From assembly GCF_008974145.1 (NCBI RefSeq), contig NZ_BJKP01000023.1, positions 1-52,441 of the forward strand: 52,441 nt of DNA, given 5' to 3'. The notes under the pieces are model-generated. The model was not told where the DNA came from and did no database searches. It saw nothing but the letters and a program-made list of their open reading frames with translations. The position numbers and the translations under genes are program-made. Positions 45,254-52,441 of the stretch are shown here, in pieces (the stretch's first letter is position 1; each line of letters opens with the position of its first letter). This stretch comes from Microcystis aeruginosa NIES-4325. GTDB lineage: Bacteria > Cyanobacteriota > Cyanobacteriia > Cyanobacteriales > Microcystaceae.

Positions 45254-47476
45254 ATGCGCTCTAAATCTACAAAAACAACCGGTATAACCATTGAAACTGG
45301 ATTCGATCGCCTGCGGACAGGTCGCCTTCAGGAAGCGGCGGCGATCGCAGATCAACTCCTCAGCAGTAATCCTAATCATCACGGTGCGCTCAATCTATCG
45401 GGGTTAATTGCCCTCAACCAAGGAGAAAAAGAACAAGCCGTCCGACTATTACAGAGAGCAGTAAAATTAAAACCCAGCGAACCGATTTACCAGTGCAACT
45501 TAGGCGCAGCTTACCGCCAGAGTCACCGCTATAACGAAGCAATTTCCGCCTGTCAAAAAGCCTTAAAACTGCGTCCCAACTACCCCAATGCCCTAACTAC
45601 CCTCGCCAGTACCTACTTTGCCTCGGAGCAGTACGAGAAAGCGCTGACAACCTACGAACAGGCGCTCGCGATCGCCCCAGAACAGGCTCTACTGCACGCC
45701 TACCGAGCCGATGCCTTGCGGGAATTAGGGCGGGTTCGTGCGGCGATCGAGGCTTACGAACAAGCTCTCCATCTTTCTCCCGACTTGCCCCACGCCATGG
45801 GCAATTTTGGACTAACTTTATTGGCAGTCGGGCAACCGGAACGCGCCCTAGAATATTGCCGCCTGGCAGCGGAATCCGAAGGGAAAAATGGTCAAGCTTG
45901 GATGAATTTGGGAACCGTCTTCCGCACCTTGGGACAGTTGGAAGCGGCCATGGATGCCTATGGCAAAGCTTACGATCTCAATCCCGATTCTGCCATGCTC
46001 TGCACCCTAATCGGTCAGATTTGGCAGGAAGTCAGCGAATTGCCACAGGCTCTCACTTGGTACGATAAGGCCCTGGCAATTGAACCAGAGCGCCTTGACA
46101 GCCGTTGTGCCTTCGCCGGGGCGATTCTCGATTTAGGGGATAGTGCCACCGCCATCACTCGCTACCAAGAAATTATCGAGCAGCATTCCGACTATGGCGA
46201 GGCCTATTCAGGACTCAGCCAAGCTCTCTGGGAAGATGGCGACGCAGAAGAGGCAGTCGCGGTGGCCTATCGAGCAGTAGAACTCAAGCCCGAAAATGCC
46301 GGCTTGCGGGCGCATCTAGCCAGCATTCTCGCCTCTGCTGGGGATGTGGAGAGCGCCAACGCCGCCAACCGCGAGGCCCTGGCCGTCAATCCTAACTGCA
46401 TTCCCGCCCTGGTCAATTTAGCCCAGAATTTGCGGGGGAAACTGCCGCCAGAGGATGCTCAACAGATGGAAAATTTACTCGAGGCCAAGTGGGCCAGAGA
46501 AGGCACACAGTCGGCGCTTCATTTTGGCCTCGCCCACTACTACGACGGTTGTAAGAACTACGCCCAGGCCGCCACCCATGCGATCGCTGCCAACAAACTA
46601 CACACCGCCTACAAGCAGGAGCGAGGTTGGGATTACAATCCCGATGATTATGCCCAATATATCGACCAATTAATCGCCCACTTCACCCCCGAATTTTTCC
46701 AGCGCACTCAGGGGATGGGCAATCCCTCTACTGCCCCCGTTTTCATCGTCGGGATGCCCCGCAGCGGCACTACTCTGACGGAGCAGATTCTCGCCAGCCA
46801 TCCCCAAGTATTTGGGGCCGGTGAGCGCAACTTTGCCGGTAATTGCTTTAACAGCCTACCGGCACTGATGGGGCATCCCGGCAGTACAACCGTCTGGAAC
46901 TGCCTCCAGCAGCTTGGTCAACCTCAGATTCTTCACCTGGCCGATTGGCATCTGGCACAGTTAGAACAACTGCTTACCAAAGCAGGGACAGAGAGGGAGA
47001 ATATCCAGAGAATTGTCGATAAAATGCCCGACAATTACAGTCTTTTGGGCTGGATTGTCACTGCTTTTCCCAATGCCAAGATTATCCATTGTCGCCGCGA
47101 TGTGCGGGATGTGGCGGTTTCCTGTTGGATGACTCAGTTTAAGTCTATTCGCTGGGCGTTCGACTTAACTCATATTGCCGAACGCATTCAGCAATATTGG
47201 CGGATTATGGAACATTGGCGGCGCGTTTTGCCGGTTCCCATGTTGGAAATTGACTATGAGGAAACGGTTGACCAGCAAACGGCGCAAACGGTTCGGCTCC
47301 TGGATTTTATCGGATTAGAATGGGATGATGCTTGTATGCAGTTCCATAAAACCGATCGCTTAGTGCGTACTGCCAGTGTTACTCAAGTAAGGCAACCGAT
47401 ATATAAGCGCTCGGTTGAGCGGTGGCGGAGTTATGAAGAGGCCCTACAACCTCTGCTCGAAAGGTTAACCATCTAA
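45254..47476 (+). CDS. TPR-repeat sulfotransferase
   Basis: The 740-residue protein has about 12 tetratricopeptide repeats (residues about 15-430) and a C-terminal sulfotransferase domain. The PAPS 5'-phosphosulfate loop is VFIVGMPRSGTTLTEQILAS near residue 497, and the 3'-phosphate part is IIHCRRDVRDVAVSCW near 612. TPR-sulfotransferases of this type in cyanobacteria are thought to sulfate exported polysaccharide or proteins, but the acceptor is unknown. ATG 45254 (MRSKSTKTTG) is preferred: longer forms would translate the REP cluster upstream. The gene follows the PEP-CTERM gene and might be co-expressed with it. Confidence 0.9.
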   Translation: MRSKSTKTTGITIETGFDRLRTGRLQEAAAIADQLLSSNPNHHGALNLSGLIALNQGEKEQAVRLLQRAVKLKPSEPIYQCNLGAAYRQSHRYNEAISACQKALKLRPNYPNALTTLASTYFASEQYEKALTTYEQALAIAPEQALLHAYRADALRELGRVRAAIEAYEQALHLSPDLPHAMGNFGLTLLAVGQPERALEYCRLAAESEGKNGQAWMNLGTVFRTLGQLEAAMDAYGKAYDLNPDSAMLCTLIGQIWQEVSELPQALTWYDKALAIEPERLDSRCAFAGAILDLGDSATAITRYQEIIEQHSDYGEAYSGLSQALWEDGDAEEAVAVAYRAVELKPENAGLRAHLASILASAGDVESANAANREALAVNPNCIPALVNLAQNLRGKLPPEDAQQMENLLEAKWAREGTQSALHFGLAHYYDGCKNYAQAATHAIAANKLHTAYKQERGWDYNPDDYAQYIDQLIAHFTPEFFQRTQGMGNPSTAPVFIVGMPRSGTTLTEQILASHPQVFGAGERNFAGNCFNSLPALMGHPGSTTVWNCLQQLGQPQILHLADWHLAQLEQLLTKAGTERENIQRIVDKMPDNYSLLGWIVTAFPNAKIIHCRRDVRDVAVSCWMTQFKSIRWAFDLTHIAERIQQYWRIMEHWRRVLPVPMLEIDYEETVDQQTAQTVRLLDFIGLEWDDACMQFHKTDRLVRTASVTQVRQPIYKRSVERWRSYEEALQPLLERLTI

Positions 47477-47752
47477 GTTACAGCGTTTCCCATAACTGCG
47501 AAATGTTTAGGCATCAAATAGGGTTGAAATACCCGAAATAACCGCCTGGTAGGGTTCTCAGTCCAAAATTGGCAGCTTCAAAAACCTTGCATTACCACTC
47601 TTGTAGGACAAAAATTAGTACAAAAAAAGAGGACAGCAAAGCCTGAAACTCCCGCCTCCTGACTGATACTAAATCCAGTTATTAAAAACTGATTATTTAT
47701 TCTCCGTTTTGCCGTTCGGCAAAAGCTCACGGCCGAAGCCTTTTGCATGAGT
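47477..47752. other. Gap with dispersed repeats
   Basis: No gene is present. GATACTAAATCCAGTTATTA at about 47665 followed by AAAACTGATTAT matches, in inverted form, part of the element at about 50648-50683, so it is one end of a dispersed repeat. GCCGTTCGGCAAAAGCTC with a following GGCCGAAGCCTTTTGC near 47711 can fold into a hairpin and may terminate the sulfotransferase transcript, although no T run follows. Confidence 0.4.
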
Positions 47753-47785
47753 AGAAAACGGGTTTCTCGGAGAAACCCGTTTTCT
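47753..47785. repeat. REP inverted pair, A-type
   Basis: AGAAAACGGGTTTCT at 47753-47767 and its exact complement at 47771-47785 enclose loop CGG. The pair lies 9 nt after the stop codon of the truncated RelE-like toxin and is the last REP in the window. Confidence 0.95.
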
Positions 47786-47794
47786 GTGCGTTAC

Positions 47795-47995
47795 TCAGTC
47801 TCCAACGCGGAAGCGATACTTCCCAGCAAATTCTCCCTTTAATGCTTTAGTTTGAGGATAATTATTCGGTGTTTCTTGAAGGAGTTTTAAACACTTAGCA
47901 ATCTTCTTTTTTAAGATTGGATCCGCTTCAGAATAAACTTTATTTGCTTTAGCTGTCAAACGGACTTTATGAGTCACCTCAGCTTTCCCAATCAA
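47795..47995 (-). pseudogene. Truncated RelE/ParE-type toxin
   Basis: The 66-residue product has the RelE/ParE start HKVRLTAKANKVYSEADPIL, then CLKLLQETPNNYPQTKALKG and KYRFRVGD, where it stops. Full-length family members continue for about 25 more residues with YRVIY-type strands that complete the sheet and carry catalytic residues. The stop lies 9 nt before a REP pair, so the end was probably lost when the repeat arrived. The product is likely inactive. It overlaps the antitoxin gene by 17 nt. Confidence 0.75.
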
Positions 47996-48260
47996 TAAGG
48001 CAACCTGATTGTAAATCCATTTCAGCTTCTTTCAAATGTTCCATAATATTCGGGATTGCTCTAATTTCTTGCGTTGCCTTTTCACTTTCTTTATCTGACA
48101 AATAAGCGGCAAATTCTAGAATCATCTTTAAATTTTCTACTGATAGGGTTTGTAAATATTGTTGAATCTTTTGCTGCATTAAATCGACCCGTACTAATGT
48201 TTCAGAATCTAAAAAATCTTCTGGAGTCGAGGGATTTACTTCAACGTCAGTTAGAGTCAT
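47979..48260 (-). CDS. Antitoxin of the RelE-like module
   Basis: The 93-residue acidic protein has a helical middle (MQQKIQQYLQTLSVENLKMI) and LEFAAYLSDKESE, a pattern seen in small antitoxins paired with RelE-like toxins in cyanobacteria, and a C-terminus ending GCLIDWES. The 17-nt overlap with the toxin gene is typical for such pairs. I am not certain of the exact family. It is intact while its toxin is truncated. ATG 48260 is used. Confidence 0.65.
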   Translation of the reverse strand: MTLTDVEVNPSTPEDFLDSETLVRVDLMQQKIQQYLQTLSVENLKMILEFAAYLSDKESEKATQEIRAIPNIMEHLKEAEMDLQSGCLIDWES

Positions 48261-48305
48261 ATTTAATCAAGTGCTTCTCTCAAGTTTATTATTTTTATCT
48301 TAGCG

Positions 48306-48350
48306 TGTATCCCGTCTCCCGTCTCCTGTCTCCTGACGACCGACTCCTTA
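48306..48350. repeat. Short tandem repeat (GTCTCCT/CCCGTCT type)
   Basis: Heptamer-like units CCCGTCT, CCTGTCT and CCTGACG follow one another between the antitoxin start and the M23 peptidase end. This is an STRR-type repeat related to the CTCCTGA units near 32940. Confidence 0.6.
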
Positions 48351-48479
48351 CCCCACAGTTAACTTTACTTTTTTCCAACTACTTAAGACTGCGAATGTAT
48401 GGAAACGCATCAATTGGGCAAAAGCTCAACGATGCGTTTTTAAGCTCCAAAAAACGCTATAGTTGTAACCCAAAACAAA

Positions 48480-49724
48480 TCAATTCTGATTAGGGTCAGT
48501 GGCCGCGGCCATTTGCATTCTCTGCACCAGATTATCGAGGGCTAATTCTAGATGTAAACCGGCATCTACGGCGGTCCAACCCTGTTCGGTTAGGTGTCGC
48601 CATTCAAAGTGTAGGTGAGGACCGGTAGAAAGTCCCGTACTACCCACGCGACCGATAACCGCACCCTGTTCCACCCATTCTCCCGGTTTGACGGTGATTT
48701 CCGAAAGGTGGGCATAACGAGATTCTTGACTACCATCGAGGTGACGTAAAATCACCGTTAATCCGTAACCTCCCAACCAGTCGGCGGTGGCCACTTCCCC
48801 CGCGTAGGCGGCTAATACAGGTGTTCCCATCGGTGCGCCTAAATCAGTACCCGCGTGCATGGCCCGATTCCCTCTGACTGGATGATTTCGCCACCCGAAA
48901 ACCGAGGTAATTTGGGCGGGAAGAGCGAGGGGAAAGAGTAAATCGGTGCGTTGAGTTGGGTTAGAATCCGTGGGACTTAAACGGGTGGCCCGCTCATAGG
49001 TGGTCGCTTCGCTGATGGCCTCCACTTCTGCGCGAGTCACTGGGGCTAAAGCCAATTTTACGCCATTCCATTCCGGGGGATTGAGGGCTACCACCTGACT
49101 GGGAATCACCGTGGGGGCAGCCAGACGTACCGGGGCGCTAGAGGCCACGAGAGTGGGGGCATAACGACCCAGGGAATTATTAGCGATAACCGGCTGATTT
49201 CGGGGCTGCCGTCCTACTCGCACGGCCGGATTAGGATTGAGACGTACCCGGGCCAGATTAACCGGGGGTAAGGGTTTGGCCACAGTGCTGACCGGCTGAC
49301 GACGGGAGGCCCGGGCCGCCAGATTACAGCTACCTCCTACCAGTTGACCATTTTGGGCGATCGTTTGGCAACCACTGCGGCGCTCGGTGACAACAACGGA
49401 ACTGGGGGGGTTAAAGTTTCTAGTATCGATAAAATTATTTTTACCGCCAGCCCGGGGGGCAAGGGTGGGCATATCGGTTTGATGGTTTTCGGGGATAGCC
49501 AGACGGGGGGCGGGATTAGTATTTTCTTTGATAACGGGGGCTTTTAGGGTGGGGGCGGCATTTTCCACTACTGGGGTTTCGCTGCCAGTTTCGGAATTAG
49601 CGATCGCATTGGGAGCAAGAGTGATCAGACCGCTGACCACTAAACCGAGACCACTGCATAAACTCAGCTTCTTTTTTAAGGATTTTCCTAGAAAAAGTTT
49701 CAATATCACCGATGAAGGATACAT
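48480..49724 (-). CDS. M23 family (LytM-type) peptidase
   Basis: The 414-residue protein has an N-terminal membrane/signal segment (LGLVVSGLITLAPNAIA), a long Pro/Ala/Asn-rich linker of about 200 residues, and a C-terminal peptidase_M23 domain (about residues 270-395). That domain has HAGTDLGAPMGTPVLAAYAG, ESRYAHLSEI and GPHLHFEWR near 370, which supply the zinc ligands. It acts in the periplasm on peptidoglycan cross-links or as a hydrolase activator; ligands look complete, so hydrolysis is likely. ATG 49724 is used. It lies downstream of birA on the same strand, separated by 39 bp, and they may share a transcript. Confidence 0.93.
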   Translation of the reverse strand: MYPSSVILKLFLGKSLKKKLSLCSGLGLVVSGLITLAPNAIANSETGSETPVVENAAPTLKAPVIKENTNPAPRLAIPENHQTDMPTLAPRAGGKNNFIDTRNFNPPSSVVVTERRSGCQTIAQNGQLVGGSCNLAARASRRQPVSTVAKPLPPVNLARVRLNPNPAVRVGRQPRNQPVIANNSLGRYAPTLVASSAPVRLAAPTVIPSQVVALNPPEWNGVKLALAPVTRAEVEAISEATTYERATRLSPTDSNPTQRTDLLFPLALPAQITSVFGWRNHPVRGNRAMHAGTDLGAPMGTPVLAAYAGEVATADWLGGYGLTVILRHLDGSQESRYAHLSEITVKPGEWVEQGAVIGRVGSTGLSTGPHLHFEWRHLTEQGWTAVDAGLHLELALDNLVQRMQMAAATDPNQN

Positions 49725-49763
49725 AGGGCGGCCTCACTTCTCACAGTTTAGTCAAAAAAATAT

Positions 49764-50483
49764 TTAGACTTGATTATAGCCGAGACTGACCCTACCGGCC
49801 GGTATATAGATTTCGCTACTGGCATTGTCCGAGGTTAATTTAACTTTTAATTCCCCTCGATCGCTTACCCCCGTTATTATGCCCTGATAGCCATCGAAAA
49901 CTATTTTTTGACCAAAATTATCAAAAAGTTCTAAATAGGAGGCTAGTAGAGCTTTTATACCGTGATTACAGTAATATTCATAGCCGTGTAGGATAGCATC
50001 ACTGGTGAGAGAGGTTAATTGAGCGATCGAGGTGATTTTATTGCCAGTAAAAGCTTGTAAATTAATACCCGTGGGGGGGACAGGATTGGCCCAATTGAGG
50101 CCCACTCCGATGACTGCTTGGGGGATGTTTTGACCCTGAATACGGGTTTCTAGGTTAATTCCCCCTAGTTTGCGCCCCAATAGGACTAAATCATTCGGCC
50201 ATTTGATTTTAACAGGTATTTCTTGACAATTGAGATGATGAGCGATGCCCCAAACTGTAGCGAGGACGAGATGGGCAGATTTATCCACCTCTAAATCCAG
50301 ATTTAACGCCAAAGATAAATATAATCCTCCCGGTTCAGAAATCCACTCCCGTCCCCATTGTCCCCTCCCGGCACTTTGTTGACTAGCAGTCACCACAAAA
50401 GGCGGATTTTCCCCCGATTCTAATAATTGCCACGCTTTAGTATTAGTGGAAGGTAATAGCTCAAAGTGATGGATTTTGGTCAT
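49764..50483 (-). CDS. birA: Biotin-[acetyl-CoA-carboxylase] ligase
   Basis: The enzyme activates biotin with ATP and attaches it to the biotin carrier subunit of acetyl-CoA carboxylase, needed for fatty acid synthesis. The 239 residues hold the catalytic domain with SAGRGQWGREW near residue 37, KWPNDLVLLGRKLGGINLE near 95-113 and VIGVGLNW near 126. The N-terminal helix-turn-helix of E. coli BirA is absent, so it is the monofunctional type without repressor role. ATG 50483 is used. It lies upstream of the M23 peptidase gene. Confidence 0.95.
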   Translation of the reverse strand: MTKIHHFELLPSTNTKAWQLLESGENPPFVVTASQQSAGRGQWGREWISEPGGLYLSLALNLDLEVDKSAHLVLATVWGIAHHLNCQEIPVKIKWPNDLVLLGRKLGGINLETRIQGQNIPQAVIGVGLNWANPVPPTGINLQAFTGNKITSIAQLTSLTSDAILHGYEYYCNHGIKALLASYLELFDNFGQKIVFDGYQGIITGVSDRGELKVKLTSDNASSEIYIPAGRVSLGYNQV

Positions 50484-50509
50484 AAATGGGGAGTGGGGAG
50501 TATTTTCAG

Positions 50510-50732
50510 TGTTGCCAAAGGCACGGCGTAGCCGTCCAGTAAACAGTAAACAGTAATCAGTGACCTGATACTAAATCCGTTGAGTATAGGCTACATATCA
50601 GGACAGGCAAAAGGCAAGAGGCAAAAGGCAAAAGGCAAAAGAGGGAATAGATAATCAGTTTTTAATAACCGGATTGAGTATGAAAACTGACATCTGATCA
50701 GTGATCACTGATAACTGATAACTGATAACTGA
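50510..50732. repeat. Dispersed repeat with AAAAGGC and CTGATAA heptamer runs
   Basis: TGATACTAAATCCG at about 50567 and CGGATTGAGTATG at about 50671 are imperfect inverted ends of a roughly 120-bp element that also contains GGCAAAA heptamers. The right part matches 47665-47697 in inverted form. ACTGATA/ACTGATC heptamers follow at 50700-50733, up to the end of the phosphatase gene. No gene is present. Confidence 0.6.
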
Positions 50733-51377
50733 TTAGGTGCAAGGAAGAGAACGCAGGTACTCACTGAGGTGGGAACGTAAACCAATACCATGGAAAAGCG
50801 GGCCACGACTGCCTAATTCGACGATACTGACAGCGGCCACGGGCATTTCAAACCGATCGCGATAACGGCCCACATCGATACCCATCAGACTACAGAGCAT
50901 GATTCGGATGGTGGCCTTGTGGGAAACGATCAGGATATTGCCATCACTGTGGGTGTGTTCGATTTCCTCCAAAACGGCTGCAGAACGACGGGCGATATCG
51001 ATACCCCTTTCCCCGTTGGGGGGAGCATTCCAAGCCGGATCCGTCAACCAACGCACATAGAGATCATGATATTGACGGTCGATATCGTTGGGGTGCATAC
51101 CTTCCCAAAGACCATAACCGATCTCTTGTAATCCCTGGCGGATTTCTAATTTCAGTCCCACCGCTTCACAGAGAGGTTTAGCGGTTTGAATAGCTCTTTG
51201 GAGGGGACTGACGTAGGCCGCGCGCCAAGGTAAGGAACGATAGACATCGGCAAATTCCTCCGCCATTTCGATGCCTTCGGCAGTCAAACCGGGGTCATTT
51301 TCTGGAGTACCACAGTATCCTCCCGTTTTGCTATAGGCCGTTTGTCCGTGTCGTAGAAAATATAACATCAAGCACAT
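50733..51377 (-). CDS. Histidine phosphatase family protein (copy 1)
   Basis: The 214-residue protein has the phosphoglycerate mutase-like fold: catalytic LRHGQTAYSKTG near residue 8, SPLQRAIQTA near 57, the acid residue in EIGYGLWEGM near 85, and SHKATIRIMLCSLMG near 152, which supplies the second His. The family includes phosphatases of sugar phosphates and phosphoproteins; substrate unknown. It is about half identical over its length to the next gene upstream, so they are a tandem duplication with 49 bp between. ATG at 51377 (MCLMLYFLRHG) is used; the Met three codons later is an alternative start. Confidence 0.92.
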   Translation of the reverse strand: MCLMLYFLRHGQTAYSKTGGYCGTPENDPGLTAEGIEMAEEFADVYRSLPWRAAYVSPLQRAIQTAKPLCEAVGLKLEIRQGLQEIGYGLWEGMHPNDIDRQYHDLYVRWLTDPAWNAPPNGERGIDIARRSAAVLEEIEHTHSDGNILIVSHKATIRIMLCSLMGIDVGRYRDRFEMPVAAVSIVELGSRGPLFHGIGLRSHLSEYLRSLPCT

Positions 51378-51426
51378 AGTTTTTCAGGAGACCAAATCCG
51401 GGGCTTCCCTGGTTACTGTTGACTGG

Positions 51427-52065
51427 TTAGGTTCCCGCTCGCGAGCGCAGGTCATTGCGGAGGTGAGAGCGATCGCCGATGACTTGAAAGAGGGGACCGT
51501 GTTCGGCTAATTCGACGATCGTCAGCGAGGCCACGGGCATGGCAATTCGATCGCGATAACGGCCGATATCAATGCCTAAAAGAGAACATAACACGATTCG
51601 GATCGTTGCTTTATGGGAAACGATCAAAATATGGCCATCATCGTGATTATGGTCGATTTCCTCTAACACTTCCGAACTGCGACGAGCGATATCGATGCCT
51701 TTTTCGCCTCCCGTGGGAGAATTCCAGCCCGGATCTGCTAACCAGCGCACATAATCATCATGAAACTCCTGATTAACCTCAGCTGCGGTTTTTCCCTCCC
51801 ATTGGCCGTAGGCAATCTCTTTTAATCCTTCCCGTTTGTGGATGGGAATACCTAAGAGATCACTTACAGGGGTGGCGGTGGCCATGGTGCGCTTGAGGGG
51901 ACTAGAATAGATCCCTGTCCAAGGCACATCTCGATAGGCAAGAGCGAAATCCTTGGCCATTTCATAGCCGGCCGGGGTTAGTTCCAAGTCTAATCGACCG
52001 CAAAAACTACCAGTTTGACTGGCTGTGGTTTCACCATGACGCAAAAAGTAAAGTTTTAGACTCAT
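51427..52065 (-). CDS. Histidine phosphatase family protein (copy 2)
   Basis: This 212-residue paralogue of the neighbouring gene has LRHGETTASQTGSFCG near residue 8, SPLKRTMATA, EIAYGQWEGKTAAEV and SHKATIRIVLCSLLG, so all catalytic residues are kept. Differences cluster at the substrate-facing N-terminal loop and C-terminus (FQVIGDRSHLRNDL against FHGIGLRSHLSEYL). The two copies are likely co-transcribed and may have diverged in substrate. ATG 52065 is used. Confidence 0.92.
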   Translation of the reverse strand: MSLKLYFLRHGETTASQTGSFCGRLDLELTPAGYEMAKDFALAYRDVPWTGIYSSPLKRTMATATPVSDLLGIPIHKREGLKEIAYGQWEGKTAAEVNQEFHDDYVRWLADPGWNSPTGGEKGIDIARRSSEVLEEIDHNHDDGHILIVSHKATIRIVLCSLLGIDIGRYRDRIAMPVASLTIVELAEHGPLFQVIGDRSHLRNDLRSRAGT

Positions 52066-52227
52066 TTTTTAGGTGCATCTCAATATGTGTGACCCTCTCC
52101 CACTTATGGTGATAAGCAGAAGTTATGAAAAGAGGGCGAAGCCAATTCACCGCTACAATCATATTATTTTCCCAATAGTAGAAGCGCATCGTGGTCAGTG
52201 AGTTGAGCGAACTGTCCGCACCCATTC
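52066..52227. other. Upstream region of the phosphatase pair
   Basis: No gene is present. The stretch should contain the promoter for the two minus-strand phosphatase genes; no clear boxes were identified. The tandem array begins at its right end. Confidence 0.35.
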
Positions 52228-52378
52228 ACTACGAAGGACACTAAGGGGATTAACCACAAAGGCACGAAGGACACTAAGGGAATTAACCACAAAGGCACGA
52301 AGGACACTAAGGGAATTAACCACAAAGGCACGAAGGACACTAAGGGGATTAACCACAAAGGCACGAAGGACACTAAGG
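52228..52378. repeat. 33-bp tandem array before a GxxExxY gene
   Basis: The unit ACCACAAAGGCACGAAGGAC followed by ACTAAGGGGATTA (33 bp) occurs about four and a half times. Two units have GGGAATTA instead of GGGGATTA. The last unit ends ACTAAGG two bases before the ATG at 52381 and provides a ribosome binding site-like AAGG. A shorter relative is near 38719. Confidence 0.92.
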
Positions 52379-52380
52379 TT

Positions 52381-52441
52381 ATGGATGAGAGGGCTAATGA
52401 TTTATCTAAGGAGATTATTGGGGCAGCGATCGCTGTTCATC
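52381..52441 (+). CDS. GxxExxY family protein, start only (continues outside window)
   Basis: From ATG 52381 the frame encodes MDERANDLSKEIIGAAIAVH and then leaves the window. This is the typical opening of GxxExxY proteins, small widespread proteins with a predicted PD-(D/E)xK-like fold and unknown function, in which NxLSxxIIGAAIxVHxxLGPGLLE is usual. The name motif lies beyond the end. The gene directly abuts the 33-bp array. Confidence 0.7.
   Translation, partial: MDERANDLSKEIIGAAIAVH

Noticed and set aside
52164-52373. Minus-strand frame with repeated SFVPLWLIPLV units
   Set aside because: It is the 33-bp tandem array read antisense; the array is non-coding.

Overview
The window looks like chromosomal DNA of a bloom-forming, Microcystis-like cyanobacterium. 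The evidence is frequent GCGATCGC (HIP1-type) octamers, a cyanobacterial gene set (heme oxygenase, the circadian output regulator RpaA, the acpP-fabF-tkt cluster, an acyl-lipid delta-9 desaturase, a PEP-CTERM protein), and very heavy loading with insertion sequences, MITEs, REP palindromes and short tandem repeats. The genus is inferred from this pattern; no rRNA or tRNA gene was seen.

Layout. 1-795 is genomic debris: the end of an IS630-family element, an ImmA/XRE-like fragment and an RNase H-fold fragment. 796-2798 holds ahcY and a DedA protein. 2879-5582 is a mobile-element patch: a complete IS630 element with a -1 frameshift, an hsdR remnant split by a 91-bp MITE, and a decayed IS982-type element. 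5614-16252 is mostly housekeeping: ribE-proA, dxr, desC, a PLP enzyme, a prohibitin-like protein, a vWA protein, a TPM protein and an EamA transporter. 16253-27166 is an accessory island: a DUF4143 ATPase gene converging on a tight five-gene operon on the minus strand. 27297-42287 returns to core genes: nnr, tkt-fabF-acpP, ho1, rpaA, gltD, a YlqF-type GTPase, a Nudix hydrolase, a PiT-like protein, a phosphoesterase and a cysteine desulfurase. 42355-47785 is a REP/RAYT domain containing truncated toxin genes, a PEP-CTERM protein and a TPR-sulfotransferase. 47795-52441 holds a truncated RelE module, an M23 peptidase, birA, two tandem histidine phosphatases and the start of a GxxExxY gene behind a 33-bp tandem array.

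The most interesting object is the operon at 18045-27166. In transcription order it encodes a membrane-anchored coiled-coil McrB-like AAA+ protein, a DUF2357/McrC-like partner, a UPF1-like SF1 helicase, a PLD-fold protein with degenerate HxK motifs, and a 792-residue protein that I read as a divergent Hsp70/actin-fold protein lacking its ATP-binding signatures. The set resembles the coiled-coil type IV restriction systems called CoCoNuTs, but the Hsp70-like component may be new. It is probably an antiphage system whose helicase and nuclease act on nucleic acid under control of the AAA+ motor; this is inference.

A second theme is the REP system at 42-48 kb. Eight inverted REP pairs share 15-nt arms and exactly 3-nt loops, with a covarying G/A position, around a single RAYT transposase gene. 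Two toxin genes and a PEP-CTERM gene end in or within 10 nt of such repeats.
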